From: Saprospiraceae bacterium
GTDB lineage: Bacteria > Bacteroidota > Bacteroidia > Chitinophagales > Saprospiraceae
Reading direction: 5' to 3'
Assembly: GCA_016714895.1 (NCBI GenBank)
Contig: JADKBV010000012.1
Location: 124,001-188,000 of the forward strand
DNA: 64,000 nt
Below the pieces are notes generated by a model. It was not told where the DNA came from. It saw only the letters and a list, made by a program, of their open reading frames with translations, and did not search any database. This document shows positions 9,727 through 19,702 of this stretch, piece after piece. A program made the translations under genes and the position numbers. Numbering within the stretch: the stretch's first letter is position 1; the number at the start of each line of letters is the position of its first letter.

Positions 9727-9756
9727 AAAAATGGCAGTGTCACCACCGCCATTTTT
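9727..9756 (-). terminator. Intrinsic terminator of the downstream metalloprotease gene
   Basis: AAAAATGGC at 9727 pairs with GCCATTTTT ending at 9756, with an inner GTG/CAC extension, one A-C mismatch and a 4-base loop. Flanking A and T tracts make it usable in both directions. It lies 30 bases beyond the stop of the minus-strand protease gene. Confidence 0.75.
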
Positions 9757-9786
9757 ATTTTTTAAATATCTAGTAAAACAAAATAT

Positions 9787-12700
9787 TTATTGCTTTATAA
9801 ATGTTTTTGAAATACTCCCTTCATTACTATAAAGAATAATGGAATATAAACCACTGTTCCAACCAATTACCGGTATGGATGCATTATTCGAAATCATAGC
9901 TCCTGAAGCTACTTTTTGTCCTTTTGCATCAAAAACTGTATAAGACTTGAACAGGGTCTTTTCGTGCAATACGGAGACCTGAACATTCTGATCAGTGACA
10001 GGATTCGGATAAATCAACACATCATACAGTTTACTGACATCTTTTGTATCAGATGGAAATGATTCATCTACTTCAAAGGTAAAACTGGTAATGGGAACCC
10101 ATCCTCCCTGGCCATCAAAAACTGTAAAGGTAAACCGATCTCCGGGATTTGACGAACCGTCATGTGTATATCTCAAAGAAGCATTATTGATGTCGGATTG
10201 TGTAAACGTTGCACCAACGGAAAGTGGGTTGCCATTAAGGCTGAGTATTCCAAATTCCGGCAGGGTTACCACGGTATAAACCAATTGGTCAGAGGTATTA
10301 TCATCATCCTGAACCAATAAGTAAGGAGACCTGATAGCTGGTTTATCTCCCGGCGGAATCTGCAATACGATATTGTTAACGACATAAGGAGCTGAAAGGA
10401 CCACATTAGAACATATTTCTATATCAAAACCCAACAACCTTCCGCCTTCACCTGCTTCATCATCTTTAATAATCAATTTCCATGCTCCTTTGGTGGACTC
10501 GCCGTTAAAACCTGAAAGTTTATTTTCAGGTTTTAATATCCTGTCATTATTCAACGGGCAACCGAAAAATAACGGAGACTCATCATCAAGTCCAACGGAT
10601 ATATTTTTTTGTGTACCACATTTTTTACTCCAGAGAATAATTTCTTTATTAGAAGGTGAAACAACCGAAGCTATCAGGTCACCATTTCTCTGGTGATCAA
10701 TTTTTACCTTTTTAATGTTGATATCACTTACATTACCTTCTGAAGGAATATTTAAAGATGTTTCAACTGTAGGTCTGCCGGAAGCAGAAATATTGATGGA
10801 CAAATCTCCTGATGTGTACACATTACAACTCAATACTTCTGTACTAAATGCATTGATATCTGACCATAAACCATCTTTGCATTGATTGATTCCCCGAACT
10901 CTCCAATAGTATATTCTTGATTTATCCAATATGACTGAAGAATTAAAGGAGATGCCTGTTTGAATTCTGTCAAAAACCAGGGTATTCGATTCAAAAGAAG
11001 GACTTGTTGCCAATTGCAACTGGTAGGTAACTGCATCCGTATTTTGCGTCCATGAGAAAGAAGGCAGAACTGTACTGCCCGTTGTACCATTTACGGGCAA
11101 TAAAGCCGATACATTATCCAGATTGGTAGCTGTATAATTAACTCTGACGTACCTTATCAATGAATCAATACCAGGTGCAACTATTTTAACACCGATATCA
11201 GCGATGCCTTTGCCTTGAACATTATCCAAATTGATGGTCATCGTGGTATTTTCTCCGGGTGTGACGTTTTGGTTTGAAAATGAAACAACTGCACCTGCCG
11301 GTAATCCGCTGACAACTTCAAATTGGATATTTCCGGTCAATCCGTTAATGCCCAAAGTATTAAATACATAATCTGCCGTTGCAGGAAGACACAAAGTCTG
11401 ATAATCAATATCTACTCCAACATAAAGAGCAGGGCCCATCGGATTTTGAATCATTGATGGAAGTACCGAAGTTGTAAGGAAAATATTATCTGCCGCTTTG
11501 ATTACAAAATTGGCTCTGTTTGTGATATTCGCAGGGATTACAACTTTTCTGGAACCTGTATTAGGAACATTTGAAGCAAGAAGAATCAGATTCGGATCAT
11601 TATCATGTAATGCTTCATTGATAGAAAGGTAAATATTAACCAATTTACAATTCACCGGAGCCACGTCTGTGTTGGCAACATCCCATGTAACATTTATTTC
11701 ATCTCCGATATTAAATCTTGCATCCAATCTCGGGAAGGTAATCACAAAAGGACCTGCATCTGCCGTCACATTAAAACTCACATCATCCCAGGTTACGCCT
11801 ACACCTTCCGGTTTGTTGTCCTTTACCACACACTTGAACGTGAGGTTTCGGGTACCTGTAGGAAGGACTTCATCTTTTGAATTCAACTGATTTTTAAAAA
11901 TCTTTGAAATAGCCGGAAAAAATCTTGTTGGCGTAGTCACTCCCGCTAAAGACCTGAAAAGAGGTGCACTACCAGTTGGACTGCCTAAGGTACTTTGAGG
12001 ACCTAAATTGTATTGTTCCCAACGATACGTCAGGGCATCACCATCCTCATCGCTACCCGAAGCCGTCAATGCAAAAGGTGTACTGATCGGAATGGTAAAT
12101 CCGCCTGAAGGCATAGCTACGGAAGGGTTTCTATTGCCTGATGGTGTTTTCTGCGCACAATTGTAGGCATTTCCCCCGGAAAGAGATTTTCCGAACATTT
12201 GTTCTAAAGAAGCAACATGAAAATATGGGTCACTTCCGCTAAAAACATTGTCAACTCCGCAAAGGCCTCCGTACGACATAATAGTAGAACCTGAGCCCGG
12301 CTCATAACCCGTACCAGGCGTCACGTTTTCCTGACTTCCGGCACAACTATTCATGGTATGGGTTGCATCAAACTGATGGCCAACTTCATGAGCCATAATG
12401 GATGCTACGGCATATTCAAAATTCATATCATTAAAACAGGTTACCCCGTTTCCTTTATTAGACTGACATGCGGAACCCAGAGCTGCAACACCACCGACAT
12501 CAAAACATCTTGAAAGCACATGTCCCACATCATAACTATTGACACCAACCCGGTCATTCAGTACTCCTGTATTGGTAGGTAATATTACCCTTCCCATATC
12601 AGAACCATTGTAAGGATCTGTATCAGGGTCCAAAAATATAAGTTTATCATTATCGTTGATCAGTACAAAACGTATGGCGAGCTCACTTTCGTAAATCTGA

Positions 12701-13419
12701 GTCAGTCTTGTCACCATAATATTCATATCTGAAAGACACTTAGCTACGGTAACCCTTACCCTGCCCCACTCACCGGTGCAAGCCATTGCCAACCTGTACG
12801 TTCTCGTTTCAACTTCTGTATTATTTCTGCTAAAAGGCATAAAAGGTACCATTTTTTCCTGATTGGTGATATCTACGCCACATAAAGGTATTCCTTCGTA
12901 AGGATTACTCTTATCTGCTTTGACGTCATACATAATATACGTCTCCAGGTCATTCTGATATAACTGATCTATGTAATGCACCGAACCATTATCTGAGATG
13001 GCGGCAGAAAATCCATATGGTGAAAAAGTAAACCAAATCTGAGTCTCCGGTCTGTTAGCCAAAAAACCTTTATAGGCCTTTAATTCAGGAAATTTTTCCA
13101 TCAATCCTTCTTCCATGACCGGTTGTTCGACAACATGATACATCGCCGGCTGTCCATTGGGTACCGGCAGTTCCACATAAGTTCCGTTGGTATTAACGGA
13201 TCTTTGGTTGACCATTTCAGCATTTTTTAACTGTTGTCGGAGAACCTCAGTACTCAGGGTATAGGCTGAATAAGACTCAGGAAGGTTTTCCATTCTGGCA
13301 TCACTTCGTGTCTGAAAAGAAGAGATTTTCGTCTCTTTCCAAACCGTCTGTGCACTTACCTCAAATCCTGAAAAAAGAATCAAAAGAGTAAAAAACAAAA
13401 ATTGTTTGAATGAATGCAT
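9787..13419 (-). CDS. Secreted reprolysin-like (M12B) metalloprotease with P-domain and T9SS sorting domain
   Basis: 1210 residues from the ATG at 13419, chosen because it begins a clean signal peptide (MHSFKQFLFFTLLILFSGFEVSA); the longer frame adds 17 residues of no value. A propeptide-like region occupies about 20-185. The zinc protease domain lies around 190-440, with HEVGHQFDATH at about 343 (HExxHxxxxxH) and a Met-turn candidate IMSYGG. Ig/Fn3-like modules fill 440-860, a proprotein-convertase P-domain spans about 865-1003, a cadherin/CSPG-like module about 1010-1125, and the last 75 residues are a T9SS type A sorting signal (LIYPNPVTDQNV, ending KTFIKQ). It is predicted to be exported by Sec, then by T9SS, and attached or released at the surface. 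A close paralogue lies directly upstream. Confidence 0.93.
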   Translation of the reverse strand: MHSFKQFLFFTLLILFSGFEVSAQTVWKETKISSFQTRSDARMENLPESYSAYTLSTEVLRQQLKNAEMVNQRSVNTNGTYVELPVPNGQPAMYHVVEQPVMEEGLMEKFPELKAYKGFLANRPETQIWFTFSPYGFSAAISDNGSVHYIDQLYQNDLETYIMYDVKADKSNPYEGIPLCGVDITNQEKMVPFMPFSRNNTEVETRTYRLAMACTGEWGRVRVTVAKCLSDMNIMVTRLTQIYESELAIRFVLINDNDKLIFLDPDTDPYNGSDMGRVILPTNTGVLNDRVGVNSYDVGHVLSRCFDVGGVAALGSACQSNKGNGVTCFNDMNFEYAVASIMAHEVGHQFDATHTMNSCAGSQENVTPGTGYEPGSGSTIMSYGGLCGVDNVFSGSDPYFHVASLEQMFGKSLSGGNAYNCAQKTPSGNRNPSVAMPSGGFTIPISTPFALTASGSDEDGDALTYRWEQYNLGPQSTLGSPTGSAPLFRSLAGVTTPTRFFPAISKIFKNQLNSKDEVLPTGTRNLTFKCVVKDNKPEGVGVTWDDVSFNVTADAGPFVITFPRLDARFNIGDEINVTWDVANTDVAPVNCKLVNIYLSINEALHDNDPNLILLASNVPNTGSRKVVIPANITNRANFVIKAADNIFLTTSVLPSMIQNPMGPALYVGVDIDYQTLCLPATADYVFNTLGINGLTGNIQFEVVSGLPAGAVVSFSNQNVTPGENTTMTINLDNVQGKGIADIGVKIVAPGIDSLIRYVRVNYTATNLDNVSALLPVNGTTGSTVLPSFSWTQNTDAVTYQLQLATSPSFESNTLVFDRIQTGISFNSSVILDKSRIYYWRVRGINQCKDGLWSDINAFSTEVLSCNVYTSGDLSINISASGRPTVETSLNIPSEGNVSDINIKKVKIDHQRNGDLIASVVSPSNKEIILWSKKCGTQKNISVGLDDESPLFFGCPLNNDRILKPENKLSGFNGESTKGAWKLIIKDDEAGEGGRLLGFDIEICSNVVLSAPYVVNNIVLQIPPGDKPAIRSPYLLVQDDDNTSDQLVYTVVTLPEFGILSLNGNPLSVGATFTQSDINNASLRYTHDGSSNPGDRFTFTVFDGQGGWVPITSFTFEVDESFPSDTKDVSKLYDVLIYPNPVTDQNVQVSVLHEKTLFKSYTVFDAKGQKVASGAMISNNASIPVIGWNSGLYSIILYSNEGSISKTFIKQ

Positions 13420-13567
13420 ATGTTTTATATTTAGTTTGTCCACTTCGGGTGGGGTGATTAACAATGTCATCTCGTCAAAGTTTCATAAAAAAGAGACAGT
13501 TCAGGAATGTGGTAAAAACATTCAATGCTGTTTCCTGATGAGAAAATTCGGGAGATCATGGGTAAAC

Positions 13568-16500
13568 TTATTTTTTAATTAATTTTTGATTGGTTGATTT
13601 TCCTTCAGAAGTGACCTGTACAATGTACATCCCTTTTGGAAAAGATGAAATATCCAGTTCCGCTTTTTGATTCAGTACCTGTTGAAATAATAATTTTCCC
13701 TGCAGGTCAAAAACAGACAATAACTTTTGTCCTGCATATTGATCTAAAGAAAAAATCTGTACTTTATCTTCGGCAGGATTTGGAATCAACATGACATTCG
13801 GGCCTTGGGTGACATCATCAGAAGCAGTGCTCTGATCTATAGTTATATCAAATCGGGTGACAGGTATCCATCCACCTTCACCATCGATTACTGTAAACAA
13901 AAAGCCATCTTTGGTTTCATTACTCCAGGTATGTTGATAAAAAATCTGCCCGCTATTGATTTCATTTTGTGTAAACCTGCTTCCTATTTCCAAAACCTCA
14001 TTATTCCTTCTGATAACTCCATATACCGGTTTGGTCACCATGGTATAAATCAATTGATTTGCCGAATTATTGGCGTCTTCTGATAATAAAACATCATTCT
14101 GAATCGATTTTCCTGTCAAAACAGGAACCGTAATACCATTATTTTTTACCAAGACCGGAGATTCCAATGAAACATTGGTACAAATTTCAAGAGAAAACTC
14201 ATGAAATCTACCCCCTTCACCGGCAACATTATCTTCTACCCTTACTTTCCAGACACCTTTTGAAGATTGGCCGTGAAAAACATTGAGTTTCAGATCCGGT
14301 TTGTAAATTTTTCCTGTATTGATAGGACATTTAAAAAATTCAATAGATTGGTCATCCAAACCTATATTAAATCCTTTTGACGTACCACATCTTTTTGACC
14401 ACAATTGTAATTCTGTATTTTGTGGTGAAATGAGATATACGTCCAAGTCACCTACTCTTTCGTGATCACCTCTTATTTTTTTAACATTGATATCCGTGAT
14501 GGTATAATCTTGTGTAATAAACAAAGAACCCTCTACCCTTGGTAATCCTGAAGGAGATATATTTAGTGATAATGGTCCTGATTCAGCAATCAAACATGAA
14601 GATGCTTCTGTACTGAAGGCAAATGTTTCTGACCATTCCCCTTTACGACAAGGATTCAGTGCTCTTGTTCTCCAATAATAAATGGTGGATTTATTCAGAA
14701 TAAATGTACTCTTTAAAAATGTATCCTGAGCTGAGGTGGTCAGAACAACACTTTCAGAGGAAAATGAAGGGTTGGTTGCCAATTCAAACTCGTATCCTAC
14801 AGCATCAATTTTACGTGCCCACTGGTAATTCTGAACCTGAGCTGTTCCCGTTTTTCCATTTTCAGGACTGATGGGTGTTACGTAATCCAGGTCAGTTCCC
14901 GTAAGATACAAATAAAGTTTTCGTTCAATGGTATCTACTCCAGGAACAAAACTTCTGACGATAACTTCATGAACCCCGGTATTTTTAACTTGTTGCAGAT
15001 TAATATCCAATAAAACTTTTTCACCACCTGCAACAGTAGTATTGTCAAAAGTTGCAATTGCATTGTCCGGAAGACCTCCCGCTATTTCGAACTGAACAGG
15101 TTCTGTCAATCCTCCCAATGCTTCGGTTTCAAATTCAAATTGCAGATTTGCCGGGAGGCAGGCTTCTCTCTGATTATCCAGGATCTGCATAAAAAAAGAG
15201 GGTTTACTTGCTTCTCTGACGGTAGACGGAATTGAACCTGTTGTCAAAAATATATTATCTGCTGCTTTAATGACAATTCTTGCTTTGTTGGTTACCCTGT
15301 TTGGAATAACAATAAACTCTTCTCCGTCATTATCAACATTCAGTGCCAGTGGCACCAGATTAGGTCTACCTGTTACGAGTTCGTCATTAATTGAAAGGTA
15401 AATATTTACCCTTTTACAGGAAACCGGATGTATGTTGGTATTGGCAACATCCCATGTCACTGTTATTTTTTGTCCCACCTCAAGTATTTCACCTGTAAAC
15501 GGATACGTTAATCTGAAAGGTCCGGCCTGATCCGTTACATTAAACCTGATTTGATCCCAATTGGCAGCAGTTCCTGAAGGATTGTTGTCCCTTACAACAT
15601 ATCTGAAGGTCAGAATCCTGGAATATGTAGGAATGATTTCATCTCTTTCAAATAATCTGTTAGACAAAATTCTGTTTTCGTTGGGAAAAAATCTGTAAGA
15701 CTTATTATTTGGTCTCAAAGACCTGAAAACGGGAACATTTCCAATAGGGTTACCATAAGGATTAGGTCCGCCGGCATCATATTGTTCGATTACGTATGTC
15801 ATTGGATCATCTTCCAGGTCAACGGCTTCACCTGTTAATTCGAAAGGCGTTGAAGCCGGAATGGTAAAACCACCTGTTTTGGTAAATTTTGCTGTGGGGA
15901 TGGTATTAGAAATATCGATTTTGGTCGCACACAAATAAGCATCCTGATTTGTCCAGTTTGTATAACTCAACATCTGATCGAGAGAGCCTACGTGATAATA
16001 GTCATCATTGTTGGTGGCAACATTGTCTGTTCCGCAACCTCCGGCATAAGACATTATGGTGGTTCCGCTACCCGGTTCAAATGCTGTACCCAGAGAAAGC
16101 TGATCTGTTTGTCCGCAACTGCTGAATGTATGACTTGCTGACATCTGATGCCCCATTTCGTGTGATAATACCCGGGTGACAATGGACTCAATATTATTAT
16201 TGTTGTGGCAGGTAACCCCTGCACCTTTTCCTCCGCTACAAATAGAACCCAGTGAGGCAATACCTCCGACATCAAAACAACGTGAAAGAACGTGTCCGAT
16301 GTCGTATGCAATGGCTCCTACACGTTGATTAACAACCTGTGTATTTTGTCCGATTAATAGTCTTCCTTGTTCGGTGTTGTTATACGGATTGGTAAATTCA
16401 TCCAAAAAAACGATTTGATCATTTTTGGCAATAAGGACCATTCTGATGGCAAGTTCTTTTTCATAAATAAGATTTGCACGATTGACCATTGTGTTCATAT

Positions 16501-17203
16501 CTGCAAGACAGTTTTCAACGGTACCCCGGGAAGCAGCCCACGAAGGAGTGCAAGCCAAGGCAAGCCGATACTGTCTTAATTCCATAGGTTCGTGATTGAA
16601 CCTTTGCATTCCGAAATGTTTTTGTTTTGAAGCCTCCTCACGGTCATCCAATCCACATAAAGGAGTATCCTTGTAGGTATCGGAAATATAATCTTCTGTA
16701 AAATAAGAAACATAAAACATCGTATTGCTTCGGTTGACCGGATCTATCTGTACCATACCCTTTTCAGTTCCGATTAATCCGTGAAATCCATAAGGACCTG
16801 TATCTAAACGTATCACCTCTTTCGGATTATTTTTATTGTACCCTTTGAAAGAGCGCAAAGAAGGAAATTTTTGAGATAACTCCTCTTCCATATTTGAGGT
16901 GGAAAATACAGTAAACGTTTTTATCTCCCCATCCGGCATGGGTATTTGCAGCTCTTTGCCAACAACATGTCGCAATGATAGTTTACCATCAAACTCATGG
17001 GGTGAATTTTCCAAAACAGCCAACAAATAAGGTAAATCAAGTGAATAAAATTGTGCTTTCCCATCCTTAAAGGAGCCTGTCCAATCGGAACGGACTTCCA
17101 TATTTTTTTGTTGGATCTTTTGCCAGTAATCAGATTGTGAAAATAATGGATTGTAGCTTATTGTTTGCAACAAAACTATCAAAACAATAAGTTTTGTATT
17201 CAT
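13568..17203 (-). CDS. Secreted reprolysin-like (M12B) metalloprotease, tandem paralogue
   Basis: 1211 residues from the ATG at 17203 (signal peptide MNTKLIVLIVLLQTISYNPLFSQ). Domain order and length mirror the adjacent gene: zinc motif HEMGHQMSASH at about residue 348, Met-turn region IMSYAGG, P-domain (SGPLSLNISPSGLPRVEG), cadherin-like module (GVIRRNNEVLEIGSRF) and a T9SS tail (VMLIPNPAEDKVQIFSLD ... NQKLIKK). Residues are similar throughout but clearly diverged, so the duplication is old. The 148-bp gap to the next gene has no strong terminator, so the two may share transcripts. Target proteins are unknown; roles in nutrition or predation are possible. Confidence 0.93.
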   Translation of the reverse strand: MNTKLIVLIVLLQTISYNPLFSQSDYWQKIQQKNMEVRSDWTGSFKDGKAQFYSLDLPYLLAVLENSPHEFDGKLSLRHVVGKELQIPMPDGEIKTFTVFSTSNMEEELSQKFPSLRSFKGYNKNNPKEVIRLDTGPYGFHGLIGTEKGMVQIDPVNRSNTMFYVSYFTEDYISDTYKDTPLCGLDDREEASKQKHFGMQRFNHEPMELRQYRLALACTPSWAASRGTVENCLADMNTMVNRANLIYEKELAIRMVLIAKNDQIVFLDEFTNPYNNTEQGRLLIGQNTQVVNQRVGAIAYDIGHVLSRCFDVGGIASLGSICSGGKGAGVTCHNNNNIESIVTRVLSHEMGHQMSASHTFSSCGQTDQLSLGTAFEPGSGTTIMSYAGGCGTDNVATNNDDYYHVGSLDQMLSYTNWTNQDAYLCATKIDISNTIPTAKFTKTGGFTIPASTPFELTGEAVDLEDDPMTYVIEQYDAGGPNPYGNPIGNVPVFRSLRPNNKSYRFFPNENRILSNRLFERDEIIPTYSRILTFRYVVRDNNPSGTAANWDQIRFNVTDQAGPFRLTYPFTGEILEVGQKITVTWDVANTNIHPVSCKRVNIYLSINDELVTGRPNLVPLALNVDNDGEEFIVIPNRVTNKARIVIKAADNIFLTTGSIPSTVREASKPSFFMQILDNQREACLPANLQFEFETEALGGLTEPVQFEIAGGLPDNAIATFDNTTVAGGEKVLLDINLQQVKNTGVHEVIVRSFVPGVDTIERKLYLYLTGTDLDYVTPISPENGKTGTAQVQNYQWARKIDAVGYEFELATNPSFSSESVVLTTSAQDTFLKSTFILNKSTIYYWRTRALNPCRKGEWSETFAFSTEASSCLIAESGPLSLNISPSGLPRVEGSLFITQDYTITDINVKKIRGDHERVGDLDVYLISPQNTELQLWSKRCGTSKGFNIGLDDQSIEFFKCPINTGKIYKPDLKLNVFHGQSSKGVWKVRVEDNVAGEGGRFHEFSLEICTNVSLESPVLVKNNGITVPVLTGKSIQNDVLLSEDANNSANQLIYTMVTKPVYGVIRRNNEVLEIGSRFTQNEINSGQIFYQHTWSNETKDGFLFTVIDGEGGWIPVTRFDITIDQSTASDDVTQGPNVMLIPNPAEDKVQIFSLDQYAGQKLLSVFDLQGKLLFQQVLNQKAELDISSFPKGMYIVQVTSEGKSTNQKLIKK

Positions 17204-17604
17204 TTTTAAAAATATCAGGTTATTAATTATACCCATCAGGCTAAAATATTAGGTTGTTTACGTTTATTTAATTCTTTATATTTCCGATCATTATGATGGG
17301 AAAATATATTGTTTCATATCGTCAGCATGCAAAAAAAACAAATGAAAATACGAAAGGGTAAAAATACATAAAAAACCACTATTGTATTCATTTTGCTGCA
17401 AGTTTTGTCAGTCAGAGACATTTATTTATTTTACTGAATATAGCGCTATGCAATACGAAGCCAAAGGATTCAACAGTATAATGACAATGATCACCACGAA
17501 GCAACGAGATCAGTCATTTAATAATAAACGGGGCAACAAATTTTAGTCCACTAACATGGATGGTTCCGTAAAATATATTATCTTTGCCGACCTTTAGATA
17601 CATT
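17204..17604. promoter_or_regulatory. Divergent intergenic region with tatC -7 box
   Basis: About 400 bases between the minus-strand protease and tatC. TATCTTTG at 17579-17586 fits the TAnnTTTG -7 box and would start a short leader of roughly 10-15 bases before the tatC ATG at 17605. No convincing -33 element, hairpin or small ORF was found in the rest. Confidence 0.4.
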
Positions 17605-18426
17605 ATGATATTTGATTTTCTAAAAAATGTTTCTTCTAAATCTTCCAATGGAGATGAAGCAGAAATGGGTTTTCTGGACCACCTCGAAGAATTGCGCTGG
17701 CATGTCATCAGAGCTGCAATTGCAATTGTCTTTTTTGCTATCCTTGCTTTGGTTTATCAGGAATGGATATTCAAAAACATCATTTTTGCCCCAAAAAATC
17801 CTGAATTTGCCACTTACCACTTTTTTTGTTGGTTATCTGAAAAAACCTGTTTTTCACCACCCGATCTTCCCTTAATCACCAGGGAGTTGGGTGAACAATT
17901 TTTTATTGGTATTACGGTATCCATATATCTGGGGTTTATCATTTCATTTCCTTATGTATTTTTTGAATTCTGGAGGTTTATTAAACCCGGATTACATGAA
18001 AATGAAAAAAAAGTTGCCGGTGGTTTGGTTTTGGCAACATCCCTGCTTTTTACCACCGGAGTACTTTTCGGGTATTATCTTATATCTCCGTTTGCCATCA
18101 CCTGGCTGGGGAGCTACACGGTAGGCGTTGAAGCTGTAAACAGCCCGACCCTGGCATCATATGTTAATTATCTGACTATGTTTACGATCCCGACAGGTTT
18201 GGCTTTTGAGCTCCCTATTGTTGTTTATTTTCTCGCTAAAACAGGCATTGTAGGACCTCAAATCATGAAAAAATACCGTAGACATGCTTTATTGGTCATT
18301 TTTATCGTGGCAGCTGTTATTACCCCACCTGATGCTCTGACACAAATATTGGTAGGAGTTCCTGTCTATATCTTGTATGAAATCAGTATCATTATAGCCG
18401 ACAGAGTCATCAAAAATAAGTCCTAA
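17605..18426 (+). CDS. tatC: Twin-arginine translocase subunit TatC
   Basis: 273 residues from the ATG at 17605; a TTG at 17584 would add seven residues but overlaps the -7 box. Six transmembrane helices are visible. The family signature GFLDHLEELRWHVIRAAIAI sits at the cytoplasmic N-terminus, where the conserved Glu contacts the twin-arginine motif. FISFPYVFFEFWRFIKPGL and the end motif VAAVITPPDALTQILVGVPVY are also typical. TatC receives folded, cofactor-bearing proteins with RR signals. No tatA/B lies beside it here. A small membrane protein gene follows after 12 bases and may be co-transcribed. Confidence 0.96.
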   Translation: MIFDFLKNVSSKSSNGDEAEMGFLDHLEELRWHVIRAAIAIVFFAILALVYQEWIFKNIIFAPKNPEFATYHFFCWLSEKTCFSPPDLPLITRELGEQFFIGITVSIYLGFIISFPYVFFEFWRFIKPGLHENEKKVAGGLVLATSLLFTTGVLFGYYLISPFAITWLGSYTVGVEAVNSPTLASYVNYLTMFTIPTGLAFELPIVVYFLAKTGIVGPQIMKKYRRHALLVIFIVAAVITPPDALTQILVGVPVYILYEISIIIADRVIKNKS

Positions 18427-18438
18427 ATCCATTACATT

Positions 18439-18882
18439 ATGCAGAGGGTTTCAACCAATGCCACCTTATTTCTAAAATTATTTTTCCCTGTTTATTGGGC
18501 TGTCTTTTTTGGCATGTTCACCCTGTTTGCTTTATTTTACAATGACTCAGAACTGATCATTTTTCAAAGTTGGACAGTAAAATTAACTGTTTTAGGTATA
18601 TATGTCCTGTTTTTTTTATTCTTTTATTTTACCTTATTTCAGCTTCAGCGTGTAGAAATGGCAGATAGTTATTATGTCGTCAGCAACTACCTGAATACGT
18701 ACAAATATGTATTTGATGATGTGGAAAAAATAACAGAAACACCTTTTTTGCGATGGATTATTGTCACCATTCACCTCAAAGGAAAAGGCAGTCTGGGTAA
18801 AAAAATAATTTTTCTGGCAAATAAAAGACTTTACACGGATTATATGAATGAAAATCCGTCAGTGAGTTGTTTGCGGGTCTGA
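18439..18882 (+). CDS. Small membrane protein with two transmembrane helices, function unknown
   Basis: 147 residues starting at the ATG at 18439, 12 bases after tatC, same strand. Two hydrophobic helices (about 11-33 and 48-69) are followed by a soluble tail of about 75 residues that reads like a small beta-rich domain (DSYYVVSNYLNTYKYVFDDVEKITETPFLRWIIVTIHLKGKGS). The shape resembles bacterial PH-like domain proteins anchored by a helical hairpin, but no family could be named with confidence. Its position suggests co-expression with tatC. Confidence 0.65.
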   Translation: MQRVSTNATLFLKLFFPVYWAVFFGMFTLFALFYNDSELIIFQSWTVKLTVLGIYVLFFLFFYFTLFQLQRVEMADSYYVVSNYLNTYKYVFDDVEKITETPFLRWIIVTIHLKGKGSLGKKIIFLANKRLYTDYMNENPSVSCLRV

Positions 18883-18912
18883 ATCAACGTCTCGTATTTA
18901 CCGCAAAATCTT

Positions 18913-19497
18913 TTAGTGTAATGCTGACCTTACCGGCAATGCTGCTATTATTTCCCCTTCTTTGTCGATCCACCATGCCAACCTGTTATATACTGTTTTT
19001 TCATCAAAATAATGAAGTGCCATTTTTACAAATAAATGTCCGTGTTTTGCTTCACTGGCCCACAAAATTTTATAAAATCTATGCATTTCCGGATCCTCCT
19101 GTGCTTCCGATACAAGCCTGAATCGTTCCGCTCCACGTGTTTCAACCACAGAAGCGATCAAAAGCCGGTCGAGAAATCGTTCGTTTCTGCCTGAATGACA
19201 TAGTTTTAACAACTGCACAACATAAGGATCTTCGCCGATAGAATGGGTCAAAGGGATGCCCCTGCTGACCATCAGATTATATACCTGTTGAAAATGTTCC
19301 AATTCTTCGATTCCGGTAGCTATCAATTCAGGTAAAATCTCTGTTCTGTCCGGATATTTTGCCACAAAACTCATAGCCATGGCAGAAGCTTTTCTTTCGC
19401 AATCGGCATGATCCTGTAAAAAGGACGGAAAATCAGCTATGACAGCATCTATCCATTCCTGACTACTAGGAACTTTAATATCCAGATTTAATTTCAT
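18913..19497 (-). CDS. miaE: tRNA-(ms2io6A)-hydroxylase, MiaE-type diiron protein
   Basis: 194 residues forming a ferritin-like four-helix bundle. Diiron ligands are suggested by GIEELEHFQQVYNLM, VETRGAERFRLV and SEAKHGHLFVKMAL, the E..ExxH spacing of MiaE. The enzyme hydroxylates the isopentenyl group of ms2i6A at position 37 of certain tRNAs, using oxygen. Length fits the family version found in Bacteroidota and Proteobacteria. It converges with the tatC-linked small gene, 30 bases apart. Related ferritin-like hydroxylases exist, so specificity is by family resemblance only. Confidence 0.85.
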   Translation of the reverse strand: MKLNLDIKVPSSQEWIDAVIADFPSFLQDHADCERKASAMAMSFVAKYPDRTEILPELIATGIEELEHFQQVYNLMVSRGIPLTHSIGEDPYVVQLLKLCHSGRNERFLDRLLIASVVETRGAERFRLVSEAQEDPEMHRFYKILWASEAKHGHLFVKMALHYFDEKTVYNRLAWWIDKEGEIIAALPVRSALH

Positions 19498-19600
19498 TTC
19501 TTACCATTTTTAATAATAGTGTTATAACTCAGATTTCAGAAAAAAAGTTTTGCTTTTTAAAAATCAAAATGGATGGAAACCCTTTTTTATCTTGTAAAAA

Positions 19601-19649
19601 CAAAATGAGCTGAACTTTACCGGAATCGGTGTAAATTCAGCTCATTTTG
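19601..19649 (-). terminator. Strong terminator after the SprB-repeat gene
   Basis: CAAAATGAGCTGAA at 19601 pairs perfectly with TTCAGCTCATTTTG ending at 19649, and TTTAC/GTAAA extends the stem inside. It lies 54 bases past the stop of the minus-strand giant gene and could also stop transcription from the other side. Confidence 0.8.
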
Positions 19650-19702
19650 CTAATAAATCAAACCTTTATTAATTAAAAATATATTTGTCAGGGTTGCACA
19701 AA

